The notes under the pieces are model-generated. The model had not been told where the DNA came from and did no database searches. It was given only the letters and a program-made list of their open reading frames with translations. This document shows, piece by piece, positions 25,277 through 34,162 of a stretch of 64,000 bases of DNA. The stretch is from Streptomyces spirodelae (GTDB taxonomy: Bacteria; Actinomycetota; Actinomycetes; Streptomycetales; Streptomycetaceae). The position numbers were made by a program, and so were the translations under genes. Position 1 is the first letter of the stretch; each line of letters opens with the position of its first letter. The DNA lies in contig NZ_JAFFZN010000012.1 of NCBI RefSeq assembly GCF_017676385.1, positions 124,001-188,000 on the forward strand, given 5' to 3'.

Positions 25277-26600
25277 GGGCGCGGGCGCGGCGGGCGACGC
25301 GGCGGACCGCGCGATTGCGGGGCACGAACGCGAACTGCCGGGGTACCGCGCCGGGCAGCGCCAGCGCGGTCAGCCGGCGGCGCTTGAAGTAGCGGCGGGT
25401 CGCCGGGGACAGGCTGGCCGCCAGATAGCGCTCGGCCTCCGGGCGCAGCTGCGGATGGATCTGCGGCTGCATACAGAACCCGACAGCACGGATCAGGCCC
25501 GTCAGTTCGCGCGCTGAGGGCGGAGTGAAACCGGCTCCGGCGGCCTCCGCCTCCAGCTCGGGCAGCAGCGCGTCCACCAGCGTCACCGGTACGCGATTGC
25601 TGTTCTGGTACGGCGTCACCCGCTCCAGCAGCAGCTCGGTGCCGGTGCGCGCCACCGGCAGGCCGTAGAACGCCGAGGCGGTCAGCAGCGCCGTCGAGAA
25701 ACAGCCCACCACCAGCGCCGGACGCATCCGCTCGTACAGCGCCTCGGCCAGCACAGGCGAGTCCAGCACCGTCAGGTCGACGCCCAGCTCGCCCGCCTCC
25801 TTCTCCAGCGCGCGGGACCAGCGGGCCGGAGCCACGGGGTGCGGCTTGAAGACCACCTCGCGGTGCCCGCGCGCGGCGGCACCCCGCAGCATCCGCAGGT
25901 GCAGCCGCTCCTCCTCGTCAGGGGAGAGGATGTCCAGCGCCGAGAGGTACTGGCCCAGCAGCAGCGCCGCGCCCGTGGGCGCCTCGGTCACCGAAGTCGG
26001 CACGTCCCGCGCCACCTCGGCGAGCACCGCGCGGAAGGCGTCGGTGGAGACGAGTTCGGGCTCCACGCCGAACTCCGAGAGCAGCATCGGCGTCAGGCCA
26101 GGCACCAGGTCCAGATGGAGCAGTCGGCGCGCCCGCGAACCCACCAGCGGGTCCAGCTTGTTGCGGGTGGGCCCGTAGCTCATCAGCCCGTCCGCGTACA
26201 CCTCGATCGGCGCGTCGGGGAACAGCCGTGCCACCGCCAGCGCGGGCTCCACCTGGATCGACTCCAGGACGAGCGTGATCTCGTCCTCAGGGCCTTCGCC
26301 CAGGCCCCACAGCAGCCGCAGATACCGCTCCCACAGCGGGACGTCGTCCCCGCGGGGCGACCAGCCGGCCGGGTGGAGGGGCCGGATCGTCTCGTTCCAC
26401 GACAGCAGGCGGTCGAAGCGGCCGCGCAGCCGCTCGAAGCCGGGCATGGTGTCGAGCGACGGCGCCGTCTCCGGATTGGCCGCGTTGTTGCTGACCAGCA
26501 GCAGCCGCTGGTCGGCGGGTTCGAAGTGGTCGGCGTCGACGGCCGCGGCGAGCGTGGCGGCGCCGTAGAGGGTGGAGGCGAAGAAGATCTGCGTACGCAT
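25254..26600 (-). CDS. Alpha-2,8-polysialyltransferase-like glycosyltransferase (GT38/POLYST type)
   Basis: 448-residue protein. Bacterial polysialyltransferases carry an acidic-Gly motif and an HP motif; here YADGLMSYG (about 135-143) and VFKPHPVAPAR (about 250-260) fit these. VVGCFSTALLTASAFYGLPV is the C-terminal nucleotide-sugar segment. There is no membrane helix; the C-terminus is strongly basic (Arg-rich), suiting membrane association. It is translationally coupled to the GT2 gene upstream (TGATG at 26600). With the nearby NeuA- and NeuB-like genes it probably polymerises or adds Kdn or sialic-acid-like residues of a wall glycopolymer. The exact linkage is unknown. Confidence 0.78.
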   Translation of the reverse strand: MRTQIFFASTLYGAATLAAAVDADHFEPADQRLLLVSNNAANPETAPSLDTMPGFERLRGRFDRLLSWNETIRPLHPAGWSPRGDDVPLWERYLRLLWGLGEGPEDEITLVLESIQVEPALAVARLFPDAPIEVYADGLMSYGPTRNKLDPLVGSRARRLLHLDLVPGLTPMLLSEFGVEPELVSTDAFRAVLAEVARDVPTSVTEAPTGAALLLGQYLSALDILSPDEEERLHLRMLRGAAARGHREVVFKPHPVAPARWSRALEKEAGELGVDLTVLDSPVLAEALYERMRPALVVGCFSTALLTASAFYGLPVARTGTELLLERVTPYQNSNRVPVTLVDALLPELEAEAAGAGFTPPSARELTGLIRAVGFCMQPQIHPQLRPEAERYLAASLSPATRRYFKRRRLTALALPGAVPRQFAFVPRNRAVRRVARRARALKRAALG

Positions 26601-27637
26601 CAGGCCGCCACCTCCGTGCTGCCGGTGCTGCCGGTGCTGCCCGTGCTGTGCGGGCCGTGCGGTGTCGTGGGCCGGGCCGGGCGCCTGCGGAGCCGCCGCA
26701 GCCGGGCGGCGCGCTCGTGGTCCATGGAATCCAGCGCCTCGGTCAGCAGGTCCGCCGGCAACCGCTTGAGCGCTGCCGCGCCCATGGCCCGCAGCTTGCG
26801 CGCCACCTGCGGCTCGAACCTGTCGCTGCTCAGATGGTGCGCGAGGATCGCGCAGTAGGTGCGGATCGCCTTCGGCAGCAGCTGCTCGGCGTCCCGGTCC
26901 TGGGCCGTCTCCTCGATCACCTGATCGAAGGCGCGGATGAAGTCGAGCTGCCTCACATCACCGATCTGGGTGAGCGAGGAGGCGACCCCGCGCCGGTAGA
27001 AGACGCCCAGCAGGCCCACGGCGGCGAACGAGCGGGCCTCGCGGTGCAGCCGCCAGATCCACGGCCGGTCCTCGGCCGTGCGCAGCCCGTCGGTGAAGTG
27101 CAGCAGCCCCTCGTCCAGCAGTCTGCGATGGTAGATCCCGGCCCAGGCGTAGGCGTAGTCCACCGAGGTGCTGCGGGTGGCGGGCAGGATCGCCGCGCGC
27201 GGGTCCTGCACCACGCCCCTGCGACCGTGCGGCACCCGCGCCAGCGTGCGGGAGCGGGCCGTGCACTGCACATGGTCCGTACGGACGAAGTCGCAGCCCA
27301 GCCGCTCGATGCAGGCGACCAGCTCCTCGTAGTAGCCGGGCGCCAGCCAGTCGTCACCGTCCAGGAAGGTGACGAATTCGCCGCTCGCCCGGTCCAGCCC
27401 CGTGTTGCGCGCGGTCGCCAGGCCGCCGTTGCGCGAGTGCCGGGTCCGGATCACCCGTGCGACGTCTCTGAGATCGCTTTCGGCGCGTTCGAGAATCTCC
27501 GGCGTCTCGTCCTTGGAAGCGTCGTCGACGAGAATGAACTCGAAATCCTGACGCGCGTTGGCTCGGAGACTCCGCAGGGTTTCCGGGGCGTATGACTGCA
27601 CGTTGTAAAACGGCACGATGACGGAGAGCTTGACCAC
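26600..27637 (-). CDS. Glycosyltransferase family 2
   Basis: 345-residue GT-A enzyme. The N-terminal signature is KLSVIVPFYNVQSYAPETLR. Nucleotide and metal sites are in FILVDDASKDETP and GEFVTFLDGDDWLAPGYYEE (DxD as DGDD), with an acceptor-region motif TAEDRPWIWRLH at about residue 185. It likely adds a hexose or glycerol-type unit during wall-polymer synthesis, judging from neighbours. The start is a GTG at 27637. The C-terminus ends in a short GST tandem repeat (9-bp unit, about 26606-26640), which looks length-variable. First gene of a two-gene operon with the polysialyltransferase-like gene, divergent from the DUF6716 gene. Confidence 0.85.
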   Translation of the reverse strand: MVKLSVIVPFYNVQSYAPETLRSLRANARQDFEFILVDDASKDETPEILERAESDLRDVARVIRTRHSRNGGLATARNTGLDRASGEFVTFLDGDDWLAPGYYEELVACIERLGCDFVRTDHVQCTARSRTLARVPHGRRGVVQDPRAAILPATRSTSVDYAYAWAGIYHRRLLDEGLLHFTDGLRTAEDRPWIWRLHREARSFAAVGLLGVFYRRGVASSLTQIGDVRQLDFIRAFDQVIEETAQDRDAEQLLPKAIRTYCAILAHHLSSDRFEPQVARKLRAMGAAALKRLPADLLTEALDSMDHERAARLRRLRRRPARPTTPHGPHSTGSTGSTGSTEVAA

Positions 27638-27811
27638 CCGAGGGACCTTAGAGTTCGCGCCCCGCCCCGTCTTGACCTCGGGCGGGCCCGTGGGTGAACG
27701 ACGCGTGGCGGGATGATGAACGGCCCGTCGGCGCCAGCGGGTTGGGCATTCGTCGGTGTGCTGTTAACCGGCTGTTGCCTTTACGTTGGGCCGCCTTCCC
27801 CAATCCCTTCC

Positions 27812-27817
27812 TAGCGT
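27812..27817 (+). promoter_or_regulatory. Likely -10 box of a leaderless transcript (DUF6716 operon)
   Basis: TAGCGT fits TAnnnT and ends 7 nt before the GTG at 27825. No Shine-Dalgarno sequence precedes the start. Confidence 0.45.
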
Positions 27818-27824
27818 CGACGAC

Positions 27825-29483
27825 GTGTCCTCCCGAGAAATCCTCTCTGCCTCCACCGACGCGCAGACCGCCGCCTCCGTACTCGTATCGAACGAGCGGT
27901 CGGCGCACGTTTCGCGCGAACGGTCGGAGTCCGTTTCGCACGAGCGGCCGGTGCCCGGCCGGGTGGCCGTGCTGGCGGATTCCGACACCCGGTGGAAGTG
28001 GGGTGTGCTGACCGCGCGCAGGCTGGCCCCCGAGGCCGCCATCGACGGCCTGCTGCTGCGGGGCCGCGCCACGCCCACGCCGCGCCAGCTCGCGGAGGTC
28101 GGTGTCACCGTGGACACCCTGCGTGAGGTCACCACCGCCGAGTTCCTCGGTACGGCCACCGCACCCGGCGCCTACGACATGATCGTCCTGGCCTGCGTCG
28201 GCGGCGCCGTCCAGGCCATGCTGCACGGACTGGGCCGGGCCGTGACGGGAGCCGCCGAGGAAGCTGCGGCGGAGGGCGCCGGGGGAGCCGTCGGGGGGCG
28301 GCTTGCGCGGCGCCCCGTGATCGTCACCGGGTACGTGGGTGTCGTCTACGAGAAGCTCACCGACGGGCTGCTGTTGCGGCACGGCGCCGATCTCGTGCTC
28401 GCCAACTCGCCCTACGACGCGGACCGGTTCCGCGCCGTGTACGAGGGGGTGGGCACGGACGCCAGGAGCGTGGTGGAGTGCGCGCTGCCGTTCCTTGAGG
28501 GGACCGGCGGGGCGGATGACGCGGCAGGGTCGGAAGGTGCGTCGGGGCCGGAAGGTGCGTCGGGGCCGGAAAGCGCGGCGGGGGATGCGGCGAAGGCTGC
28601 TGCGCCTGCTGCGGATGTTGTGCCTGCTGCGGATGCTGTTGTGGGGGGCGCTGCGGACGGCGTGGCCGGTGACGGTCGGTTCACCGTCGTCTTCGCCGTA
28701 CAGCCGTCCGTCCCGGCCGGCCGCGCCGACCGTGCGTACCTGCTGCGCCGGGCAGTCGGCCACGCGCTGCGGCACCCCGAGCGCGACGTACTGATCAAAC
28801 TGCGCAGCAAGCCCGGCGAACACACCACGCACATCGAGGAACTCCCGTACCAGAAGCTCGTCCGAAAGCTGCCGGGCACCGGTGGCGGGGAGAGTGGCGG
28901 ACTGCCGCCCAACTGCCGCCTCGTCTACGGCAACATGGGCGAGATCCTCGACCGGGCGCAGCACACCGGCGGACTGCTGGTGACCGTCAGCTCCACCGCG
29001 GCGCTCGAGTCACTGCACCGGTCGCTGCCCACCGCGATCCTCACCGACCTCGGCGTCCGCGAGGCCCTGGGCAACCACTACTTCACCGGCTCCGGCTGCC
29101 TCGCCTCCTGGGACGAGCTCGATGACGGCCTGCTGCCGCAAGCGGATGAGAAGTGGGCGCTGCGGCAGGGAGTACGCGGCGGTGACGGTTTCGCGGCCGC
29201 GCGTGACCGGGTCGCCGCGCTCGCAGCGCGCGCCGGGCTGCCGCCGCTCGCGCCGTACTACACCGTCCGGACAGCGCCCGGCTATCTGCCCGGCATCCTG
29301 CGCCGCTACGGACTCGCACCGGACGGCACCCCGGTCGGCGGCCCCGCCGGTGACGCGGCGGCGGGGCAGGGAGCGGCCGGGCGCGGGGTGGTGCGGCGCG
29401 TCGTCCGCGAAGCGGCGCGGGGCGCCTACCGGCACGGGGTCCAGCGGGTTGCCCCGCTGATCCGGAAGGCGGGCGAACTGTGA
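27825..29483 (+). CDS. DUF6716-type putative glycosyltransferase
   Basis: 552-residue protein. Its core begins at about residue 45 (RVAVLADSDTRWKWGVLTAR) after a Ser/Arg-rich N-terminus. Conserved-looking segments are VIVTGYVGVVYEKLTDGLLL, RHGADLVLANSPYDADRF, VLIKLRSKPGEHTTHIEELP, YGNMGEILD and LVTVSSTAALESLHRSLPTA. The last resembles the nucleotide-sugar-binding end of GT-B enzymes. NCBI names such proteins DUF6716 putative glycosyltransferase, as I recall. An Ala/Gly/Asp-rich insert at about residues 228-280 contains the 18-bp-type repeat SEGASGPEGASGPE. It starts the operon with neuA- and neuB-like genes, and the stop overlaps an ATG at 29483. Confidence 0.75.
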   Translation: MSSREILSASTDAQTAASVLVSNERSAHVSRERSESVSHERPVPGRVAVLADSDTRWKWGVLTARRLAPEAAIDGLLLRGRATPTPRQLAEVGVTVDTLREVTTAEFLGTATAPGAYDMIVLACVGGAVQAMLHGLGRAVTGAAEEAAAEGAGGAVGGRLARRPVIVTGYVGVVYEKLTDGLLLRHGADLVLANSPYDADRFRAVYEGVGTDARSVVECALPFLEGTGGADDAAGSEGASGPEGASGPESAAGDAAKAAAPAADVVPAADAVVGGAADGVAGDGRFTVVFAVQPSVPAGRADRAYLLRRAVGHALRHPERDVLIKLRSKPGEHTTHIEELPYQKLVRKLPGTGGGESGGLPPNCRLVYGNMGEILDRAQHTGGLLVTVSSTAALESLHRSLPTAILTDLGVREALGNHYFTGSGCLASWDELDDGLLPQADEKWALRQGVRGGDGFAAARDRVAALAARAGLPPLAPYYTVRTAPGYLPGILRRYGLAPDGTPVGGPAGDAAAGQGAAGRGVVRRVVREAARGAYRHGVQRVAPLIRKAGEL

Positions 29484-29680
29484 TGCCGCGCGTCGTCCGG
29501 CCGGCGTCGGACCCCTCCGAGGCGGTCTCGGCCGCTGCGGTGTCCTCGGCTGCTGCGGTGTCCTCGTCCGGTTCCGGGTCGTCCTCGTCCGGTTCGTCTC
29601 TCTCCGTTTCCGCGTCGGCTCCGGGTCTCTCCGCGTCGATGTCCGATCTGTCCGAGTTCCAGCCTCACTCAGGAGCCAGC

Positions 29681-30928
29681 ATGTCCCCAGCCCCCGCCGT
29701 GCTCGCGGTGATACCCGCCCGGGGCGGGTCGAAGGGCGTGGCCGCGAAGAACCTCGCCCCGGTCGCGGGCGTTCCGCTGGTCGCCCGCGCCGCCCGCGAG
29801 TGCCTGGCAGCGCGGAACGTGACCGACGTCGTCGTCTCCACCGATGACACCGCCATCGCCGAGGCAGCCCGCTCGGCAGGCGCCGAGGTGGTCGAACGGC
29901 CCGCCGACATCGCCGGTGACCTGGCCACGAGCGAGGCAGCGGTGCTGCACGCCATGGACGTGTACGAGAAGCGGCACCGCAGACCGCTGCAGACGGTGCT
30001 GCTCGTGCAGTGCACCAGTCCCTTCCTCGTACGGGAGGACGTGGAGCGAGTGGCGGCGGCCGTCATCGACGACGGCGCGGACAGCGCGCTGACGGTGGCG
30101 CCCTTCCACGGCTTCGTATGGCGGGACGGTGCCGCGGCCGGCGAGGGGGCTGTCGAGGGGGCGGCTGGGGGAGGCGCGGGCGCCGGCGCGGCGCACAGCG
30201 CGTACGGCGTCAATCACGACCGTGCCGTGCGCCCCCGGCGCCAGGACCGGCCCGAGGACCTGTTGGAGACCGGCGCCGCGTACGCCATGGACGCCATGGG
30301 GTTCCGCGAGTCCGGCCACCGGTTCTTCGGACGGACGGCCGTCGTCCGTACCGACCCGGCGCGCGTCCTGGAGATCGACGACCCGCACGACCTCGACCGC
30401 GCCCGCGCGCTCGCACCCCTGCTCGACGCCCACCGCGACGGGCCGGGCGCGCTGCCGACGCGGGACGACGTGGACGCGGTCGTACTGGACTTCGACGGCA
30501 CCCAGACCGACGACCGGGTCTACATCGACGCCGAGGGACGGGAGACCGTCGCCGTGCACCGCGGTGACGGACTCGGTATCGCGGCGCTCCGGCGCTCGGG
30601 TCTGGAAGTGCTGATCCTCTCGACCGAGACCAACCCGGTTGTGGCGGCTCGCGCCGCCAAGCTGAAGCTGCCCGTGCTGCACGGCATCGACCGCAAGGAC
30701 CTCGCGCTCAAACAGTGGTGCGAGGAGAAGGGCATCGCGCCCGAGCGCGTGCTGTACGCCGGCAACGACGCGAACGACCTGCCGTGCTTCGCGCTCGCGG
30801 GCTGGCCCGTCGCCGTCGCCGACGCCCACGACGTGGTGCGCGCCGCCGCCCGGGCCGTCACCACGCGGGGCGGGGGAGCGGGGGCCGTCCGCGAGATCGC
30901 GGGGTGGTTGGTGGGGGCGGAGTTGTGA
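29681..30928 (+). CDS. neuA: CMP-sialic/ulosonic acid synthetase fused to a KdsC-type HAD phosphatase
   Basis: 415-residue bifunctional protein. Residues 1-250 form an acylneuraminate cytidylyltransferase, with IPARGGSKGVAAKN (11-24), STDDTAIAEAA, ERPADIAGDLAT and LVQCTSPFLVREDV, and an Ala/Gly insert at about 150-172. Residues 265-415 form a HAD phosphatase of the KdsC type, with VLDFDGTQTDDRV (Asp270, Asp272), ILSTETN and YAGNDANDLPCF. The fusion suggests dephosphorylation of a 9-phosphate ulosonic acid and its activation as the CMP-sugar in one protein. I chose the ATG at 29681 with AGGAG upstream. An upstream ATG at 29483 overlapping the previous stop would add 66 Ser-rich residues and cannot be ruled out. 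Confidence 0.85.
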   Translation: MSPAPAVLAVIPARGGSKGVAAKNLAPVAGVPLVARAARECLAARNVTDVVVSTDDTAIAEAARSAGAEVVERPADIAGDLATSEAAVLHAMDVYEKRHRRPLQTVLLVQCTSPFLVREDVERVAAAVIDDGADSALTVAPFHGFVWRDGAAAGEGAVEGAAGGGAGAGAAHSAYGVNHDRAVRPRRQDRPEDLLETGAAYAMDAMGFRESGHRFFGRTAVVRTDPARVLEIDDPHDLDRARALAPLLDAHRDGPGALPTRDDVDAVVLDFDGTQTDDRVYIDAEGRETVAVHRGDGLGIAALRRSGLEVLILSTETNPVVAARAAKLKLPVLHGIDRKDLALKQWCEEKGIAPERVLYAGNDANDLPCFALAGWPVAVADAHDVVRAAARAVTTRGGGAGAVREIAGWLVGAEL

Positions 30929-31125
30929 GGGGGCGTGGGGGCGTACGCGTACCGCAGCTCGTTGGTTGGGCCCACCCATAAAGGGAGCCCGCCGGAGCCC
31001 GACGCCCACACCCGCCACCTCCTGACCTGCGAAAACCCTACCCCGCCCCACCCACCACACCCCCCGAAAACCACCCACCGACCTTCTGCACCCACCCAAG
31101 AACGAAACCCCCGGAAATGGTGAAC

Positions 31126-32079
31126 ATGTCCAGCAACGCCCGCACCCGCACCCGCACCCTCGGCACCAAGACCGTCGGCCCGGACCACCCCGTCTACGTC
31201 ACCGGCGAGATCGGCATCAACCACAACGGCGACCTCGACAACGCGTTCGCCCTCATCGACGCCGCCGCCGAGGCCGGCTGCGACGCGGTCAAGTTCCAGA
31301 AGCGGACCCCCGAGATCTGCACCCCACGCGACCAGTGGGACCTCGAGCGGGACACCCCATGGGGCCGCATGACGTACATCGACTACCGGCACCGCGTCGA
31401 GTTCGGCGAGGACGACTACCGCGCCATCAGCGAGCACTGCGCCAAGCGCGGCATCGACTGGTTCGCCTCCCCGTGGGACGAGGAGGCCGTGGCCTTCCTG
31501 GAGAAGTTCGACGTGCCCGCGCACAAGGTGGCCTCCGCCTCGCTCACCGACGACGACCTGCTGCGGGCCCTGCGCGCCACCGGCCGCACGATCATCCTCT
31601 CCACCGGCATGTCCACCCCGAAGCAGATACGGCACGCGGTGGAGGTGCTGGGCAGCGAGAACATCGTGCTCTGCCACGCGACGTCCACCTACCCGGCCAA
31701 GGCCGAGGAGCTGAACCTGCGGGTCATCCACACTCTCCAGGACGAGTTCCCGAACGTGCCGATCGGCTACAGCGGTCACGAGACGGGCCTGCAGACCACC
31801 CTGGCCGCCGTCGCGCTCGGTGCCGTCTTCGTCGAACGCCACATCACCCTCGACCGCGCCATGTGGGGCTCCGACCAGGCCGCCTCCGTCGAGCCCCAGG
31901 GCCTCCAGCGCCTGGTGCGGGACATCCGCACGATCGAGGAGTCCCTCGGCGACGGCGTGAAGAAGGTCTACGACAGCGAACTGGCACCCATGCGCAAGCT
32001 GCGCCGCGTCAAGGGCGTCGTGGCCGAGGACGCCGAAGCCACCAGCGAGACCGAGACCCGCGAGCCGGTCACGGTCTGA
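31126..32079 (+). CDS. neuB: NeuB-family ulosonic acid synthase without SAF domain (probable Kdn or Kdn-9-P synthase)
   Basis: 317-residue TIM-barrel synthase condensing phosphoenolpyruvate with a mannose-type sugar. NeuB motifs present are VTGEIGINHNGDL, CDAVKFQKRTPEI, GIDWFASPWDEEAV, CHATSTYPAKAEELNLR, IGYSGHETG and VERHITLDRAMWGSDQAAS. Usual NeuB is about 350 residues with a C-terminal antifreeze-like (SAF) domain. Here the protein ends soon after the barrel (VYDSELAPMRKLRRVKGV, then an acidic tail), so that domain is missing. An SAF arginine contacts the N-acetyl group in NeuB as I recall, so its loss fits a non-acetylated substrate such as mannose or Man-6-P, giving Kdn. ATG 31117 is an alternative start. 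Confidence 0.88.
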   Translation: MSSNARTRTRTLGTKTVGPDHPVYVTGEIGINHNGDLDNAFALIDAAAEAGCDAVKFQKRTPEICTPRDQWDLERDTPWGRMTYIDYRHRVEFGEDDYRAISEHCAKRGIDWFASPWDEEAVAFLEKFDVPAHKVASASLTDDDLLRALRATGRTIILSTGMSTPKQIRHAVEVLGSENIVLCHATSTYPAKAEELNLRVIHTLQDEFPNVPIGYSGHETGLQTTLAAVALGAVFVERHITLDRAMWGSDQAASVEPQGLQRLVRDIRTIEESLGDGVKKVYDSELAPMRKLRRVKGVVAEDAEATSETETREPVTV

Positions 32080-32222
32080 CGGCACCAACCCCGGGCCGCC
32101 CCGGGGCCACAGCCCACCCGGGGCCACCCCCCCCCGGACCCCCGGCCCCCGGACCCATCACAGGGCCCATCTCACCCCACCGGATTCACCCACCCCCACA
32201 GCGGAACGGAGCGTATGCGCAC

Positions 32223-33407
32223 ATGTCCCGTAGCCGCTCCGTCCAAGGAGCCGAGCCGGCCGAGCTCCAGTCAGCGGCACCGTCCGCGTCCGAACCCGGG
32301 GGTGGAGCCGATCCCGGGGAGGGAAAGCGGGACGGGGCTCTCGCCATCGTCGAGAGCCCCGTCCAGCTCCTCAACGTCCTCGAATGGGCCCACAACCACC
32401 CCGCCCCCGACACCGCGAAGCCCCTCACCCTCGTCGTGCTGCCCCCGCGCGACCCGATGACCCGCGGCCAGTTGCGCCGCATGGCAGAGCTGGCCCGGGA
32501 CGAGGGCATCACCGTCAGCTGGCGGGAGGCGCGCGACGGCATGGGAGGCGCCGTCACCAGCCTGCTGTCCCTCGCCCGCAGGCTGCGCAAGGCCCGCACC
32601 CTGGTCATCGGTGACCCTTTCTCGCGCTACGTGCAACTCCTCCTCGCCCTCACGCCCGCCCGCGCCGAGCGGCAGATCACCGTGGTGGACGACGGTACGG
32701 CCACCATGGAGTTCGTCTCCCAACTGGCCAGTGGCGAACGCTTCGTACGCTGGCACCGACGCGGCGTACGCGGAGGGGCGCGCGGTCTCCTCTTCGCGCC
32801 CGTCTCCCGCCGCGCCCGCCGCCGCCTCACTCCGCGCCCGGATGGCAAGCGCCCCGTCGAGGTCTTCAGCTCGATGCCCGTGGAGCCGCCCGCGAACGTG
32901 ACCGTGACGGCCAACGAGTTCGCCTGGACCCGCGCCCGCTTCGGACCACCCCGCCTCACCAAGGGCGCCGACCTGGTGGGCACCTCCCTTGTGGAGACGG
33001 GCGTGGTCGACACCGAGCGCTATCTGGAAGCTGTCGCCTCGCTGGCCCACGAGTACGGCGCCACCCGCTACTTCGCGCACCGCCGCGAGAGCAGCGAGAA
33101 GCTCCAGCAGGTCAGCGCCGCAACCGGACTGGAGATCGTCCGCCCGGACCTGCCACTGGAGCTGGTCGCCCGCCGCGGCCCCGTCGGCCGTACGATCCTG
33201 AGCTTCCCCTCCACCGTCGTCCACACCCTCCCCCTGGCGCTCGCCGGGACAGCGGTCACCGTCGCGGTCTGCGATGTGGACCCGGACTGGCTCACCCGTA
33301 CCGCCTCGCCCCGAGCCCAGGGCTTCCTCGCCGGGGTCACCGGCACTGCCCGGGGCGTCCGCCGCCTCCCCTCCGCCCTCCCCACCCCACCGGGCCAGAG
33401 CGCCTGA
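32223..33407 (+). CDS. Sialyltransferase-like protein of unknown acceptor
   Basis: 394-residue protein starting MSRSRSVQGAEPAE, with a 40-residue disordered N-terminus. ALAIVESPVQLLNVLEWAHN (about 41-60) resembles the start of GT52-type lipooligosaccharide sialyltransferases. LVIGDPFSRYVQLLLALTPA and ITVVDDGTATMEF (acidic-acidic-Gly) follow, then YFAHRRESSEKLQQVSAATG, STVVHTLPLALAGTAVTVAV and a basic C-terminus. No HP motif is seen, unlike the polysialyltransferase-like gene at 25254. It comes 143 bp after neuB on the same strand and probably transfers the CMP-activated ulosonic acid. Family placement is by motif resemblance only. Confidence 0.65.
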   Translation: MSRSRSVQGAEPAELQSAAPSASEPGGGADPGEGKRDGALAIVESPVQLLNVLEWAHNHPAPDTAKPLTLVVLPPRDPMTRGQLRRMAELARDEGITVSWREARDGMGGAVTSLLSLARRLRKARTLVIGDPFSRYVQLLLALTPARAERQITVVDDGTATMEFVSQLASGERFVRWHRRGVRGGARGLLFAPVSRRARRRLTPRPDGKRPVEVFSSMPVEPPANVTVTANEFAWTRARFGPPRLTKGADLVGTSLVETGVVDTERYLEAVASLAHEYGATRYFAHRRESSEKLQQVSAATGLEIVRPDLPLELVARRGPVGRTILSFPSTVVHTLPLALAGTAVTVAVCDVDPDWLTRTASPRAQGFLAGVTGTARGVRRLPSALPTPPGQSA

Positions 33408-33440
33408 GGCTTCCGAGCCGGCCGGCCCTCAGCCCGGCTC

Positions 33441-34121
33441 TCAGCCCGCCTCTGACCCCGCCCCCGGCTCCGGCCCCGCCCCAGCCCCCGTCGCATACGC
33501 CAACGGCGGCGCTATCGCCTGCGCGTCCGCGCCCTCTCCCACCCACAGTCCGATGAACAGCGCGGCCGTCGCCTCCAGCAGCCCGGCTCGTTCGAGTCCG
33601 CCCCCGGCCACGGCGTCACAGCCCACGTCCCGCACCAGTTCGCCGACGAGCGCGCAAGCCCCCGAATCGTCGCCGCAGACCGGCACCGCCAACGGCCGTC
33701 CGTCGAAGACCGGCGGGTCCATCCGCCATACGTCCTCGTGGCACAAATTGAACGCCTTGACGACCCGTGCGCCCGGCGCAGCCGCTGCCAGCCGTTGTGC
33801 TGCCGAGGGGCCGCCGTCAGTCAGCAGCCGGAAGCCAGGTCCTACCGGGTTGGAGCAGTCGACCAGCACCTTCCCGTCCAGGGCCGCGCCCAGCTCAGCG
33901 GCCACCTCCTGGCCCACGCCGTACGGCAGCGCGGCCAGCGCCACCTCGCCGAACCCGGCTGCCGCACGCAGGCTCCCGTGGCGAGCGCCGCCGATACGTG
34001 CCGCGAGCCGCCGCGCCTTTCCCTCGTCCCGTCCTCCGATCAGCACCTCGTGCCCGGCCCGCACCCAGTGCGTGGCGAGTGCGTCCGCCATGTTGCCTGT
34101 TCCCAGTACGCCGATGCGCAT
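33441..34121 (-). CDS. NADPH-dependent F420 reductase-like dinucleotide-binding protein
   Basis: 226-residue Rossmann protein. MRIGVLGTGNMADALATHW is the nucleotide-binding start. HEVLIGGRDEGKARRLA has the Arg expected for the NADP 2'-phosphate. VALAALPYGVGQEVAAELG, VLVDCSNPVGPGF and VVKAFNLCHEDVW match the F420-dependent NADP oxidoreductase family. Members move hydride between NADPH and F420 or act as related reductases; the substrate is not certain here. The ATG at 34121 follows a clear AAGGAGG. It is divergent from an HxlR regulator that probably controls it. The last 25 residues are Gly/Pro/Ala low-complexity. Confidence 0.8.
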   Translation of the reverse strand: MRIGVLGTGNMADALATHWVRAGHEVLIGGRDEGKARRLAARIGGARHGSLRAAAGFGEVALAALPYGVGQEVAAELGAALDGKVLVDCSNPVGPGFRLLTDGGPSAAQRLAAAAPGARVVKAFNLCHEDVWRMDPPVFDGRPLAVPVCGDDSGACALVGELVRDVGCDAVAGGGLERAGLLEATAALFIGLWVGEGADAQAIAPPLAYATGAGAGPEPGAGSEAG

Positions 34122-34136
34122 CAAAAGCCCTCCTTG

Positions 34137-34162
34137 TCAGCTGGGTCAGCTGGGTCAGCTGC
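34137..34162. promoter_or_regulatory. Three GTCAGCTGG direct repeats in a divergent promoter region
   Basis: GTCAGCTGG is repeated three times at 9-bp spacing (last copy imperfect) between the reductase gene and the hxlR-type gene. Each unit contains the palindrome CAGCTG. It could be an HxlR operator or a simple slippage repeat in the reductase leader. Confidence 0.45.

Noticed and set aside
29483..29680. Start of the NeuA-like protein at the ATG overlapping the previous stop
   Set aside because: Would add 66 Ser-rich residues without family support; the ATG at 29681 has a strong AGGAG and begins right at the conserved domain. Kept as an alternative only.
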